Below are positions 43,677 through 52,281 of a DNA stretch of 64,000 bases, one piece after another. A model generated the notes under the pieces. It was not told the DNA's origin and made no database searches. It saw only the letters and a list, made by a program, of their open reading frames with translations. Within the stretch, counting starts at the first letter, position 1. The number at the start of each line of letters is the position of its first letter. This DNA is from Virgibacillus oceani (GTDB taxonomy: Bacteria > Bacillota > Bacilli > Bacillales > Amphibacillaceae), in the NCBI RefSeq assembly GCF_014638995.1, contig NZ_BMFR01000004.1:180588-244587 (forward strand), given 5' to 3'. Made by a program: the position numbers and the translations under genes.

Positions 43677-44560
43677 TATCCAACACCTCCATTCTGTTTA
43701 TAAACTCTGATATAATCAACCAGATAATATTGCGGAAATGATGTTGTTTTATCTGGATTACCTGGCCAAACACCGCCAATTGCTGTATTTACGTATAAAT
43801 ACATTTCTTCGTGCGGGATATATTGTTCGGTATGAAATCTTTCGATGCCATCAACAAACCATGTAATGCTGTCTTCTGTCCATTCGATACCAAAAGTATG
43901 GAAATCATCAGAATAATCGTCTCCAATATAGGATTTAGATACACTGTTTAACTGATGATTTTCATCTAGCCAATGTAATACCATCCATGTTTCCTCTGGC
44001 CTATGCCCCAGCATTTCCATAATGTCTATTTCCGGAAGATATGTAGTTTCTTTATCCGTTAACATCCAAAATGCAGGAAAGATACCTTGACCCCTAGGTA
44101 ACTTTGCACGCATTTCCACCTTTCCATACAGCAAACTAAATTTGTCTTTTGAATGAATTGCCCCCGAGGTGTATTCTCTGTCTCCATGCTTTTCTTTTAA
44201 ACTAACCAATTTAAGCTTCCCATCCTTGAGCATCACATTTTTGGGTGTATAATATTCAAGCTCTTTATTTTTCTCTGCTGCCCAATCTTCTATGTTCCAC
44301 TTGCTTCGATGAAGTTGAGTACCATCAAATTCATCTTGCCAGACTAATTTCCATTGCTTTTTTTTGGGATTATAATAGGACTCATTTGGAAGATTTAATG
44401 TTTGTTTGAATGTAGATGCTTCTCTTTTCTCGCTCATCGTAACCTTGGAACTCAGTTTCTTAGAATCAGCAGAAGAAATAAATCCCATATCAGATCTTTG
44501 TAACAAATAAAAGGAAGAAATTGATACTGTAATTAAAAGAATCACTCCATACCATTTCAT
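43676..44560 (-). CDS. secreted glycoside hydrolase family 16 enzyme
   Basis: A 294-residue GH16 protein with an N-terminal membrane or signal segment (WYGVILLITVSISSFYLL) and a beta-jelly-roll catalytic domain (about 75-290). Substrate-strand motifs are WKLVWQDEFDG and SGAIHSKDKFSLLYGKVE, with the catalytic motif EIDIMEMLG (E-x-D-x-x-E) and GIEWTEDSITWFVDG. The family cuts beta-1,3/1,4-glucans or galactans. Its place as first gene before a GT2 synthase and a deacetylase suggests it trims or releases the polymer made by the locus. ATG 44560 is chosen with AGGAAGTGAG upstream. Confidence 0.9.
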   Translation of the reverse strand: MKWYGVILLITVSISSFYLLQRSDMGFISSADSKKLSSKVTMSEKREASTFKQTLNLPNESYYNPKKKQWKLVWQDEFDGTQLHRSKWNIEDWAAEKNKELEYYTPKNVMLKDGKLKLVSLKEKHGDREYTSGAIHSKDKFSLLYGKVEMRAKLPRGQGIFPAFWMLTDKETTYLPEIDIMEMLGHRPEETWMVLHWLDENHQLNSVSKSYIGDDYSDDFHTFGIEWTEDSITWFVDGIERFHTEQYIPHEEMYLYVNTAIGGVWPGNPDKTTSFPQYYLVDYIRVYKQNGGVG

Positions 44561-44759
44561 TATTCTCACTTCCTTGATACAAGTGTCTAAATACTTGTTG
44601 TTCTTAAAATAGAACGTTAATGTATTATATAGCGAATTTAGCAAGAATGAAAAGGCTCATATTCGTGCGCAATAACTCAAAAAAGAGCAAAATCGTTCGT
44701 TATTGAGGTATTATGTTGATTTGCTTACATTTTCTTGTCATATCTCTGTTTTTTATAAA

Positions 44760-44808
44760 GAACGAAAAAACACGTAAGAGACATTTGGAATGCCTTCTTA
44801 CGTGTTTT
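44760..44808 (-). terminator. terminator of the VOC gene
   Basis: Stem AAAACACGTAAGA (44767-44779) with TCTTACGTGTTTT (44796-44808), perfect 13 bp. A T-run follows on the minus strand. Confidence 0.85.
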
Positions 44809-44872
44809 TAAACTGTAAATTACAATTGGAGTCTCCTTCTCTTATTCAACCCAATTCCAGCAGTACGTGCCA

Positions 44873-45226
44873 TTACTTTCTTTGAACCAGTCCAAACCCA
44901 ACACCTGTAGGATCTACTAAGTATGCCAAGAAAAATTCTTCAAACTCCATTTTTTCCCGTACCACCATTGCGCCATTGTCCTTTGCTTTAGAAATGGAAT
45001 TGTCAATGGAATCAACCTCAATTTGTATCCGTGTCCCGTGTGGATAATCGTTAGGACCTTTACTTATTCCACCATTGATTCCGGTTCTCTCCTTACTATT
45101 TTCTGTAGAAACCGGCCAATAATCCCAATTTGCTTCAGATATTTCCCACCCGAATACCTCGGAGTAAAATTTTGCTGCTTTTTCCGGCTCCTGGCTGCTT
45201 AATTCAAATCCAACAACTTTCCCCAT
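44873..45226 (-). CDS. VOC-superfamily (glyoxalase-like) protein
   Basis: A 117-residue vicinal-oxygen-chelate protein with two beta-alpha-beta-beta-beta modules: GKVVGFELSSQEPEKAAKFYSEVFGWE (first module, ending FYSEVFGW) and RIQIEVDSIDNSISKAKDNGA to LVDPTGVGFGLV. It is of the small glyoxalase/bleomycin-resistance type related to YdfO-like or CFP-30B proteins. The metal ligands are not complete enough to name a reaction. ATG 45226 follows AAAGGCGGG. A 29-codon upstream extension is rejected. Confidence 0.83.
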   Translation of the reverse strand: MGKVVGFELSSQEPEKAAKFYSEVFGWEISEANWDYWPVSTENSKERTGINGGISKGPNDYPHGTRIQIEVDSIDNSISKAKDNGAMVVREKMEFEEFFLAYLVDPTGVGFGLVQRK

Positions 45227-45382
45227 TAAATATCCCGCCTTTACAAAATATCTTCCATACTGTAATTCTATGTTTTCTTGAAAACCCCTTTTTTGAAAAA
45301 AGATTGCTGGCAATTCCTTGTCATAAATACCATGTTAAAACATACAAATGAACTAAACCTATTTTGTCTGGGGGAGTGTGTA

Positions 45383-45775
45383 ATGGAGGCTTCACTTGCG
45401 ATAACGGAGGAAGAATTACAGAGATATTTTGAATTGAACAAGCTCAAGAAAGAAATTGAAGAGGAAATCAAGAAGTTTAAAACAAAATTTCATAACCATT
45501 TTGATGATTTGATTGGGAAAGAACAAAAGGGTGAAATACAGCGAGGAAACTATAAACTTCAGCGGCAAATACGTACTTCAGTTAATTATGAGGATAATAG
45601 TACGGTGGAAAAGTTGGAGGAATTAAACCTAGGTGATTTTATAATCGTGGCAAAACGTCCTGATGCCGATAAGCTAAAAGCTGCGTTTAAATTAGGGTTA
45701 GTTGAAGAAAGTATTTTTGAGGAATGTAAAAAGGAAAAGCTGACACAAGCAATCGTGGTGAAAGAAACAATTTAA
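45383..45775 (+). CDS. uncharacterised protein with coiled-coil N-terminus
   Basis: A 130-residue protein from ATG 45383, preceded by GGGGGAG at 6-7 bases. Residues 8-45 are strongly helical and charged (EELQRYFELNKLKKEIEEEI), consistent with a coiled coil. The second half mixes beta and helix and ends LTQAIVVKETI. It reminds me of small phage-derived proteins of the Gam-like kind, but no signature is decisive and no phage gene is nearby. Function unknown. It ends at a palindromic terminator. Confidence 0.6.
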   Translation: MEASLAITEEELQRYFELNKLKKEIEEEIKKFKTKFHNHFDDLIGKEQKGEIQRGNYKLQRQIRTSVNYEDNSTVEKLEELNLGDFIIVAKRPDADKLKAAFKLGLVEESIFEECKKEKLTQAIVVKETI

Positions 45776-45810
45776 TAGGGTGCCTGTTCCCTTGGGACAG
45801 GCACCCTATT
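45774..45810. terminator. bidirectional terminator with GGGACAGGCACCC palindrome
   Basis: AATAGGGTGCCTGTTCCC pairs with GGGACAGGCACCCTATT (one bulge) between convergent genes. The GGGACAGG core resembles the dispersed 27-bp palindromes, but the rest differs. Confidence 0.8.
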
Positions 45811-45821
45811 ATGCTGATACC

Positions 45822-46463
45822 TCATACCTGCTTCAAAGCTTCCGCAACAGGAGTTTCACCTGAAATAAGATCAAATGCACGATTATACGTATTTTCCTCA
45901 TCCAATGCCGCTACAACCGTGCGAGCTACATCTTCTCTCGGAATAGACCCTCTATCAAGCTTTTCAGCGGCAGATACCTTCCCATTACCTGCTTCGTTCA
46001 GTAATCCGCCTGGTCGAACAATTGTATAATTTAAGCTGCTTGCCTGGAGCATTTTATCTGCATAGTGCTTTGCAACATAATATGGTCTTATTTTATCATT
46101 CCAATTCTCTCTATTGTTGGACTGTAGTGCACTGACCAGGACATAGCGCTTCACTCCGGATTTTTCCGCAGCTTCCATTGACTTCACTGCACCATCAAGA
46201 TCAACCAGCAATGTTTTATCCGGACCGGTACTGCCACCTGATCCAGCAGTGAAAATGACAGCATCGCATCCATTAACGGCTTCCGCGATTTCATTAACGC
46301 TTCCTTCAAGGTTAGCTAGTACCGCTTCAACACCCTTCGTTTCTAATGCGTCTGCTTGCTCCTGTTTCCGCACCATTGCTCTTACCGTATGCTCACTATC
46401 TTTTAATAAATCAACAACGTGTTTTCCGATTTGCCCATTGGCTCCTATTAAAAGAACATTCAC
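45822..46463 (-). CDS. NAD(P)-binding oxidoreductase, atypical SDR (YhfK/YwnB-like)
   Basis: A 213-residue protein with the extended-SDR nucleotide loop MNVLLIGANGQIGKHVVDLL and AMVRKQEQADAL (Arg after strand 2, NADP-type). It also shows CDAVIFTAGSGGSTGPDKTLLVDLDGA, VLVSALQSN and YTIVRPGGLL. The Tyr-x3-Lys region reads YYVAKHYADKML. This is the pattern of the SDR_a5-like group that includes B. subtilis YhfK, of unknown substrate. A phased repeat array lies upstream of its start. Confidence 0.87.
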   Translation of the reverse strand: MNVLLIGANGQIGKHVVDLLKDSEHTVRAMVRKQEQADALETKGVEAVLANLEGSVNEIAEAVNGCDAVIFTAGSGGSTGPDKTLLVDLDGAVKSMEAAEKSGVKRYVLVSALQSNNRENWNDKIRPYYVAKHYADKMLQASSLNYTIVRPGGLLNEAGNGKVSAAEKLDRGSIPREDVARTVVAALDEENTYNRAFDLISGETPVAEALKQV

Positions 46464-46575
46464 AAAGCATTTCTCCTTTTTATTGAAATTTATGTGATTC
46501 TTTACATTATTTCAAAGCCAGAAGACATTATCAAATGAACTGCTTTATATTGATTTGACCGCTTATAATGCCAAC

Positions 46576-46690
46576 GGATCGTATTTGGGTGATATCCGCT
46601 CGTATTTTCCCCAAATTGGATCGTATTTGACTTTTTCGGATCGTATTTTCGCCAAATTGGATCGTATTTCCCGTAAATCGGATCGTATTG
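46576..46690. repeat. array of GGATCGTATTT motifs with 21-bp period
   Basis: Six copies of GGATCGTATTT or a near match start at 46576, 46597 (degenerate GCTCGTATTT), 46618, 46638, 46659 and 46680, a step of 20-21 bp, about two turns of B-DNA. Spacers alternate and two share CCAAATT, giving a 41-bp higher-order unit. It sits between the MFS stop and the SDR start. Spacing is too short and regular for CRISPR, and no cas gene is near. Confidence 0.8.
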
Positions 46691-46717
46691 TAATTTACTT
46701 CCAAACAAACCAGCGTA

Positions 46718-47947
46718 TTAATGACCCGCTTCAACGTCATCAACATGATTTACGTGCTTATGGTTCGACCAAATGAACACTACAGAAAGGAATACAAACA
46801 CAGCACCGACTATAAATGGAATGCTTGGATTGTAGATCTCTGCCAGTTTACCCGCTGTGAATGGTGCAATGGCTCCGCCGATAAACCTAAGGAAGCTATA
46901 TGCCGCCGATGCTGTTGATCGTTCCACATTCGTTGCATTCATTACTGCAGTAGTAATTAATGTATTGTTGTTACCTAGTAGTGCACCAGCGACAATAACA
47001 CCTGAAATGACTAACCATTGTGTTGATGTCCAGATACCCATCGCTAGTAATACAAGTGCAAACAGGGTCAGCATCATAGCCATTGATGCGATGGTTCCAA
47101 ATCGTTGTTGAAGCTTTGGTGCCATGAATACAGAAGTCACTGCAAGCAGGATTCCCCATCCAAGGAATACAAAGCCTAATCCATGCTCATCCAGCCCCAA
47201 TACGAAGGGTGCATATGCTAATAGAGTAAAGAACCCAAAATTATACAATGCCGCCGCGATCCCAAATACTAATAGGGAACGGTGCTTCAATGCACGGAAT
47301 GGGTCTAGCAATGATGTTTTTGAATTAGCATTTTTCTCCTTCTTAGCTTGTTTTGGCATTAATATTGAAAGTCCAATAAATGCGATTACCATTAATGTGG
47401 AAACACCGAGAAATGGCCCCCTCCAGGACATAGCGCCTAACCATCCGCCGAGCAGTGGTCCGACAGAAATTCCGAGACCGATTGCTGCCTCGTACAATAT
47501 AATTGCCTTTGCGTTACCACTTGTTGAAAGTGTTACGATAGCGGTTAAAGCAGTCGCTACAAATAGTGCATTACCTAAACCCCAGCCTCCACGTAACCCA
47601 ACAAGGGTCCAGATGTCGTTGGAAAATCCGCCTAGTCCTGCAAATAAGGCAATAACTACAATTCCACTAAGCAATGTGCCTTTAAGACCGATTCTGGATG
47701 AAATCGTACCAGTGATCAGCATTGCAATAGCCATGACCGCATTATAGCTAGTAAAAAGAAGCGTTACTTCACTCGGAGATGCGTCGAGCTGGCTTGCGAT
47801 TGCTGGCAGGATCGGATCCACTAGGCCTAACCCCATGAAAGCGATGATACTTGCAAAGAACACCGCCCATACAGACTTAGGCTGCTTAAGAATGCTTACC
47901 TCTTCCTGAATCGCGTTGCCTGTTATTGTTTTCGCTGTTTGTGACAT
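46718..47947 (-). CDS. MFS transporter, multidrug-type
   Basis: A 409-residue twelve-segment major facilitator protein. It has LVDPILPAIASQL in helix 1, SRIGLKGTLLSGIVVIAL after helix 2, and helix 5 GLGISVGPLLGGWLGAMSWRG, the motif C of drug-proton antiporters. It resembles YvmA/Bmr-like exporters. ATG 47947 lies 8 bases after GGAG. Second gene after the CBS-domain protein, both transcribed from the promoter shared with the divergent MarR gene, so MarR control of export is likely. Confidence 0.88.
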   Translation of the reverse strand: MSQTAKTITGNAIQEEVSILKQPKSVWAVFFASIIAFMGLGLVDPILPAIASQLDASPSEVTLLFTSYNAVMAIAMLITGTISSRIGLKGTLLSGIVVIALFAGLGGFSNDIWTLVGLRGGWGLGNALFVATALTAIVTLSTSGNAKAIILYEAAIGLGISVGPLLGGWLGAMSWRGPFLGVSTLMVIAFIGLSILMPKQAKKEKNANSKTSLLDPFRALKHRSLLVFGIAAALYNFGFFTLLAYAPFVLGLDEHGLGFVFLGWGILLAVTSVFMAPKLQQRFGTIASMAMMLTLFALVLLAMGIWTSTQWLVISGVIVAGALLGNNNTLITTAVMNATNVERSTASAAYSFLRFIGGAIAPFTAGKLAEIYNPSIPFIVGAVFVFLSVVFIWSNHKHVNHVDDVEAGH

Positions 47948-47982
47948 TAAAATTACTCCATTTCTAATAAAAAATAATTGCA

Positions 47983-48438
47983 CTAAAGAATTGTTTTAAA
48001 CGTATGCCGGATAACGTCACCACGGCTAATGATTCCAATTAATTTCCCATCGCGTTCAATAGGGAGTTTTTTAATTTGTTTCTTCCCTAAAGTAGCCGCG
48101 ACATTTTCAATCTCCTCATCCCATGGGGCCGTAATTACTTTTTTCTTGGCAATTTGCAATACACTTAAATCAAGTATTTTTTTAACCCTGTTTTCAAATT
48201 CCTCATCGTCACCTTTAATTACATTCACCGTATATAAAGAGTCAACAATTATATCTTTATGCCTGCCAATGTATCGCATAATATCGCCGTCACTCACATA
48301 GGCAACGACTTCATTTCTGTCATTAATCACCGGAACGCCGCTAATGCGGTAATCGATAAATTTCTCAATGACAGAACGGACTGAATCTTTTTCACTAACT
48401 TTATAGACATTTTTGATCATCATATCCACTGCTTGCAC
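47983..48438 (-). CDS. CBS-domain protein
   Basis: A 151-residue protein of two CBS domains (about residues 5-60 and 90-148) with RISGVPVINDRNEVVAYVSDGD and IKKLPIERDGKLIGIISRGD as the paired signatures. CBS pairs bind adenine nucleotides such as AMP or ATP and act as energy or ion-strength sensors. GTG 48438 follows AGGAGG. It is the first gene of the MFS operon, an unusual partner for a drug exporter, and may tune it or act alone. Confidence 0.9.
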   Translation of the reverse strand: MQAVDMMIKNVYKVSEKDSVRSVIEKFIDYRISGVPVINDRNEVVAYVSDGDIMRYIGRHKDIIVDSLYTVNVIKGDDEEFENRVKKILDLSVLQIAKKKVITAPWDEEIENVAATLGKKQIKKLPIERDGKLIGIISRGDVIRHTFKTIL

Positions 48439-48488
48439 TTTGTTTTGCCTCCTTTTAACAGATCTAATTTTTCATCACTAATAAATGA

Positions 48489-48521
48489 TTGTATCATACA
48501 ACTATTGATTGTATAGTGCAA
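48489..48521. promoter_or_regulatory. two face-to-face promoters on one 33-bp segment with MarR operators
   Basis: Plus strand: -35 TTGTAT (48489-48494), 17-bp spacer, -10 TATAGT (48512-48517) for the MarR gene. Minus strand: -35 TTGCAC (48516-48521), 17-bp spacer, -10 TATGAT (48493-48498) for CBS-MFS. Operators TTGTATCATACAA (perfect palindrome, 48489-48501) and TTGTATAGTGCAA (48509-48521) are centred 20 bp apart. Confidence 0.75.
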
Positions 48522-48598
48522 GTAAATTTCAACAATTGAACAGGAAAACACTTGCGGCATGCTATCGTTAAGATATAGGATAAGAGTGAGGTGTAACC

Positions 48599-49027
48599 AT
48601 GAATAAAGAATCGCTTGAAACAATTGAAAAGGAAGTCAGTGTCTTTGTAAGGCGTATTGTAATATCCGAAAAAAGGAATTCACGATTGGAACGCTCCGCC
48701 TATATTTTGTTACGTCAATTATCAACACATGGTCCTGCTGGGGTGAAAACGTTGGCAGAACAGCTTCACTTGGACATTTCTACAATTAGCAGACAAGCCG
48801 CTGCACTCGAAAATAAACAATACGTAGACAAGGTTCCAAATCCACATGACGGCAGAGCCTATTTCTACCGGATCACAGAATTAGGAAACAGAGAATTATA
48901 TGAAGCCAAACAACGGCGCTATGATAGACTTGCAAACCTATTAAAGGACTGGTCTGAAGAAGAACGAGAAAGCTTCGGCCGTTTGCTTGAGAAATATAAT
49001 CGGACGGTGAGCGAGGAAAAACTCTAG
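48599..49027 (+). CDS. MarR-family transcriptional regulator
   Basis: A 142-residue MarR regulator: EKEVSVFVRRIVISEKRNSRL (dimer helix), ARSAYILLRQL-type helix, GVKTLAEQLHLDISTISRQAAALENKQYV (helix-turn-helix with recognition helix ISTISRQAAAL) and the wing NPHDGRAYFYRIT. It is divergent from the CBS-MFS operon with two operators in the shared promoter, so it probably represses both directions until a toxic compound or oxidant releases it. No conserved sensor cysteine is present. Confidence 0.9.
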   Translation: MNKESLETIEKEVSVFVRRIVISEKRNSRLERSAYILLRQLSTHGPAGVKTLAEQLHLDISTISRQAAALENKQYVDKVPNPHDGRAYFYRITELGNRELYEAKQRRYDRLANLLKDWSEEERESFGRLLEKYNRTVSEEKL

Positions 49028-49142
49028 TTATACAATCTCAATAGCATCAAGACAGGAACTTTCGCCCGCTGCCCGCTTTTAATAAAGCAACCGACCCTTT
49101 GATTACATTTCATTTACCCACTTACAACTATATGAAGCAGTA

Positions 49143-49176
49143 ATAGGCATCCTCAAAAAGGAAGATGCCTATTTTT
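49143..49176 (+). terminator. terminator of the MarR gene
   Basis: AATAGGCATC (49143-49152) pairs with GATGCCTATT (49163-49172), with additional inner pairs, followed by TTTTC. It lies 116 bases after the stop codon. Confidence 0.8.
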
Positions 49177-49404
49177 CATTGTCCTTATACAATATTTGTA
49201 AACTAACCAAGACTTTTTACTTATAACCACTTAGGTATATTATCGCTATTTTTCACATATTTCGTTTTAAATATTTACAATATTCTAGTATGGATTTATT
49301 ATCTAATTGTTCCGTATTCTTCTCAGAAGGGGGTAAATTGGCTTAATAGAATAATAGATTTATAGCTATTTCGGAACAAAAATACTTACCATAGGAGGAG
49401 TTAG
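49177..49404. other. upstream region of the InhA gene
   Basis: AT-rich. An 8-bp inverted repeat TTGTTCCG (49307-49314) and CGGAACAA (49372-49379) frames the expected promoter. No hexamer pair is convincing. A ribosome site AGGAGGAG lies at about 49393. Confidence 0.4.
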
Positions 49405-51789
49405 ATGAAAAAGGGCAAAGGCATCATTCTTTCAACAACACTGGCACTATCGCTTGGCTTAGGAGCGGTCAACGTAACCGCAGCACCACAGATAAAACCA
49501 ACTGATTTATCGGCCGCCGTTGCTGCAAATGGTTCATCATTCGATGCAGGGGTTGCTAATGATGAGAAATTAATAGAAATGCTGAAGGAACAAGGCAAAA
49601 TAGCAAAAGACGCTTCTCCTGCTGAAGCAAAAAAGGTTTTGAAAAAATATTTAAAGGCAAAAGCGAAAAGCGCGGATAAAAGTAACGCGAACGAGGTTGG
49701 CAGGTCTCTAGGTAAAGACCTAAAGTCGGATAAAAACTTCAAAAACAATGGACTGAAAAATGGAAACGGCAACAAACTGGGACATGCTAAGAAAAACAGG
49801 CCGGATTCTGTTGAGGAAGAAACATATAACGGTGAAGTACGTGAAGACAAAGTATTAGTACTTGCTATCGACTTCCCAGACTATAAGAAAAGCTCGATTA
49901 CAAAAGAAGAGACTGACATGTGGTATGAGAATTATTCACATGAACATTTTCAAAATATGATTTTTGGTGAAAATGGCTATGAAGGTCCAAATGGTGAGAA
50001 CCTGATTTCAATGAAACAGTATTATGAAAAACAATCAGGTGGAAGCTACACAGTAGATGGAACTGTCGCAGGCTGGTATACAGCGGATCATCCTGCCGCT
50101 TATTACGGTGGTAACGTTCCCGCTCCAGATGGCAATGATGCAGCTGCTGCAGAATTAGTCTATGAAGCATTAAAAAAGGCTGCAAAGGATCCATCTATTG
50201 ATTTAAGTGAATACGATGTTTGGGATCGCGAGGATTATGACGGTGATGGTGTATATGCTGAACCAGACGGAATCATTGATCACTTAATGGTTATTCATGC
50301 AGGTGTTGGTGAAGAAGCCGGCGGTGGATCACTTGGCGGAGATGCTATATGGTCACATCGTTCATCATTAGGTCTAGTCGCAGTTCCTGGTGCTTCATCT
50401 GACAGCGACCGTTTCGGTGGTCAATTAGGGGCAGATGACTACACTATTGAGCCAGAAGACGGAGCTGCAGGGGTATTTGCACATGAATATGGACATGACT
50501 TAGGTCTGCCAGATGAATATGACACAATTTACAGTGGCGGCGGAGAAGCTGTTGCATATTGGTCATTAATGGCAAGCGGCAGCTGGGCTGGGGATGTTCC
50601 TGGCACTGAACCACCAGGAATAAGCCCATACTCCAGACAAATGCTGCAATCATTGCATGGCGGCAACTGGTTAAGTGGTACGACATTAAATGAAGATGAG
50701 ATTACAAATGCTGGTACTACTGTGCTTCTTGATGAAGGAGTAACAAAAGGAACAAACAATGATGCTGTAAGGGTTAACCTACCTGATAAATTAAATAAAA
50801 TAAATACTCCAAAAGCAGGAGAATTTGAATATTACGGTGGCAGAGGCGATGAAGTTGATCATAAAATGGTCACTACCATTGATTTAACAGGCACTTCTAA
50901 TGCTACACTCGACTTTGATGCATGGTATGAGATTGAGGAAGAGTGGGATTATGCAATGGTTCAAGTATCAACTGATGGCGGCGAAACTTGGACATCCCTT
51001 TCCAGTGACCGTACAAGCTCAGAATTAGCTGCAGGCGGATACCCGGCAATTCAGGAAAACCTCCCTGGATATACGGGCAACAGTAACGGATGGGTTCATG
51101 AAACTATTGATATCTCGGAATATACTGGACAAGAAATTCAATTGCAATTCCGTTCTATGACTGACTGGGCAACTAACATGGAAGGGTTTTTCGCTGATAA
51201 TGTAAAAGTGACAGCAGATGGAAATGAAGTATTCTTCGATGGTGCAGAAGAAGATTCTTCATTTACAATGGACGGATTTGAAAAGCATGATGGTACCTAT
51301 ACTACTGAACAATACTACTTATTAGAGTGGAGATCACATAACGGTGTAGATGCAGGTCTTGCACATATCCGCCGTGGTAATAGCTTAATGAGCTATGATC
51401 CGGGCCTTGTTGTTTGGTATGTGGATGAATCCTATAACAATAACTGGACTGGTGTACACCCTGGTGACGGCTTCCTTGGTGTTGTTGATGCAGACCAGCA
51501 TACAAATTATTGGAGCGATAAAGCAGTTGCAGATACACGTTACCAATTAAACGATGCTGCATTCAGTTTAGATAAATCCAGCAAAATGTTTTTAGATTAT
51601 CGTGATTTACTTGGTGTTACATTAAAAGATAACTTCACAAAACGTACACCATTATTCGATGACGGTGCTGACTGGAGCAATCCAGGCATTGTAGACGCTG
51701 GGCGCAATGTACCGGAATTCGGGTTGAAGTTCCGTGTTACTAGTCAAAGTAATGACGGTACTGTTGGTAAAGTAATGATTTATAAGTAA
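49405..51789 (+). CDS. inhA: immune inhibitor A, secreted M6 metalloprotease
   Basis: A 794-residue secreted zinc protease that in related bacilli cleaves host antibacterial proteins and matrix, and degrades other exported proteins. The Sec signal peptide ends near residue 27 and is followed by a propeptide rich in Lys/Ala (to about 135). The catalytic domain contains the zinc motif HEYGHDLGLPDEYD with His360 and His364 as ligands and Glu361 as catalyst. Later beta-sandwich regions (about 480-620) carry aspartate-rich calcium-type segments. Length and motif match InhA of Bacillus. Strong AGGAGGAG ribosome site. It is monocistronic with a terminator. Confidence 0.95.
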   Translation: MKKGKGIILSTTLALSLGLGAVNVTAAPQIKPTDLSAAVAANGSSFDAGVANDEKLIEMLKEQGKIAKDASPAEAKKVLKKYLKAKAKSADKSNANEVGRSLGKDLKSDKNFKNNGLKNGNGNKLGHAKKNRPDSVEEETYNGEVREDKVLVLAIDFPDYKKSSITKEETDMWYENYSHEHFQNMIFGENGYEGPNGENLISMKQYYEKQSGGSYTVDGTVAGWYTADHPAAYYGGNVPAPDGNDAAAAELVYEALKKAAKDPSIDLSEYDVWDREDYDGDGVYAEPDGIIDHLMVIHAGVGEEAGGGSLGGDAIWSHRSSLGLVAVPGASSDSDRFGGQLGADDYTIEPEDGAAGVFAHEYGHDLGLPDEYDTIYSGGGEAVAYWSLMASGSWAGDVPGTEPPGISPYSRQMLQSLHGGNWLSGTTLNEDEITNAGTTVLLDEGVTKGTNNDAVRVNLPDKLNKINTPKAGEFEYYGGRGDEVDHKMVTTIDLTGTSNATLDFDAWYEIEEEWDYAMVQVSTDGGETWTSLSSDRTSSELAAGGYPAIQENLPGYTGNSNGWVHETIDISEYTGQEIQLQFRSMTDWATNMEGFFADNVKVTADGNEVFFDGAEEDSSFTMDGFEKHDGTYTTEQYYLLEWRSHNGVDAGLAHIRRGNSLMSYDPGLVVWYVDESYNNNWTGVHPGDGFLGVVDADQHTNYWSDKAVADTRYQLNDAAFSLDKSSKMFLDYRDLLGVTLKDNFTKRTPLFDDGADWSNPGIVDAGRNVPEFGLKFRVTSQSNDGTVGKVMIYK

Positions 51790-51807
51790 GCAGCTATTTG
51801 GAAACAG

Positions 51808-51842
51808 GGAAGAAATCAGGTTTGCCTGATTTCTTCCTATTT
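51808..51842 (+). terminator. terminator of inhA
   Basis: Perfect 13-bp stem GGAAGAAATCAGG (51808-51820) with CCTGATTTCTTCC (51825-51837), then TATTTTTG. Confidence 0.9.
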
Positions 51843-51887
51843 TTGATATATCGCCCTATTAAAATAAATGAAATCAAAACACTTAAC

Positions 51888-52277
51888 CTAATTATTTATT
51901 TTTGTTACAAATCCTAAAAGCAAATAAATAATTCCAACTCCTAAGATGAATAATTCACTAATAAATCCAATTCCGCCAAAAGAAATAATGAATACCACTG
52001 CAAAACCAATTTCAACTGTGAAGCAAAATCCAATATATACCTTTTTCCATGTACTATGATTAAGTTTGAACGCCCCAATAGCAGTTATCAGCCCAATAAG
52101 CATAAGTACCAGAATGATTATCGCCGTCACTTGATACGTTGTGGAATAATCAACCGTGCCAAACGCTGTCGACAAGCCCATCCCTACCAATGCTAAAAAT
52201 CCAACTCCAATTGCCACGGCAAATAATAATGTCCCTGCAATAACACCGATTATTTTCGTATACGTATATGCTTCCAT
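51888..52277 (-). CDS. four-helix small membrane protein
   Basis: A 129-residue protein with four hydrophobic segments (about 8-33, 48-68, 77-96, 102-125), short loops and almost no charged residues. I do not recognise a named family. It begins 5 bases after the stop of the 63-residue membrane gene on the same strand, so the two form an operon. Function unknown. Confidence 0.65.
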   Translation of the reverse strand: MEAYTYTKIIGVIAGTLLFAVAIGVGFLALVGMGLSTAFGTVDYSTTYQVTAIIILVLMLIGLITAIGAFKLNHSTWKKVYIGFCFTVEIGFAVVFIISFGGIGFISELFILGVGIIYLLLGFVTKINN

Positions 52278-52281
52278 ATTA

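Noticed and set aside
45383..45775. Prophage remnant from a Gam-like protein
   Set aside because: Similarity is too vague and no integrase, structural or attachment sequence lies nearby.
46576..46690. Possible CRISPR array from regular repeats
   Set aside because: Repeat unit is 11 bp with 9-10 bp gaps, spacers share sequence, and no cas gene is present.
47124..47747. 207-codon plus-strand open frame
   Set aside because: Antisense shadow of the MFS gene with no ribosome site or recognisable domain.
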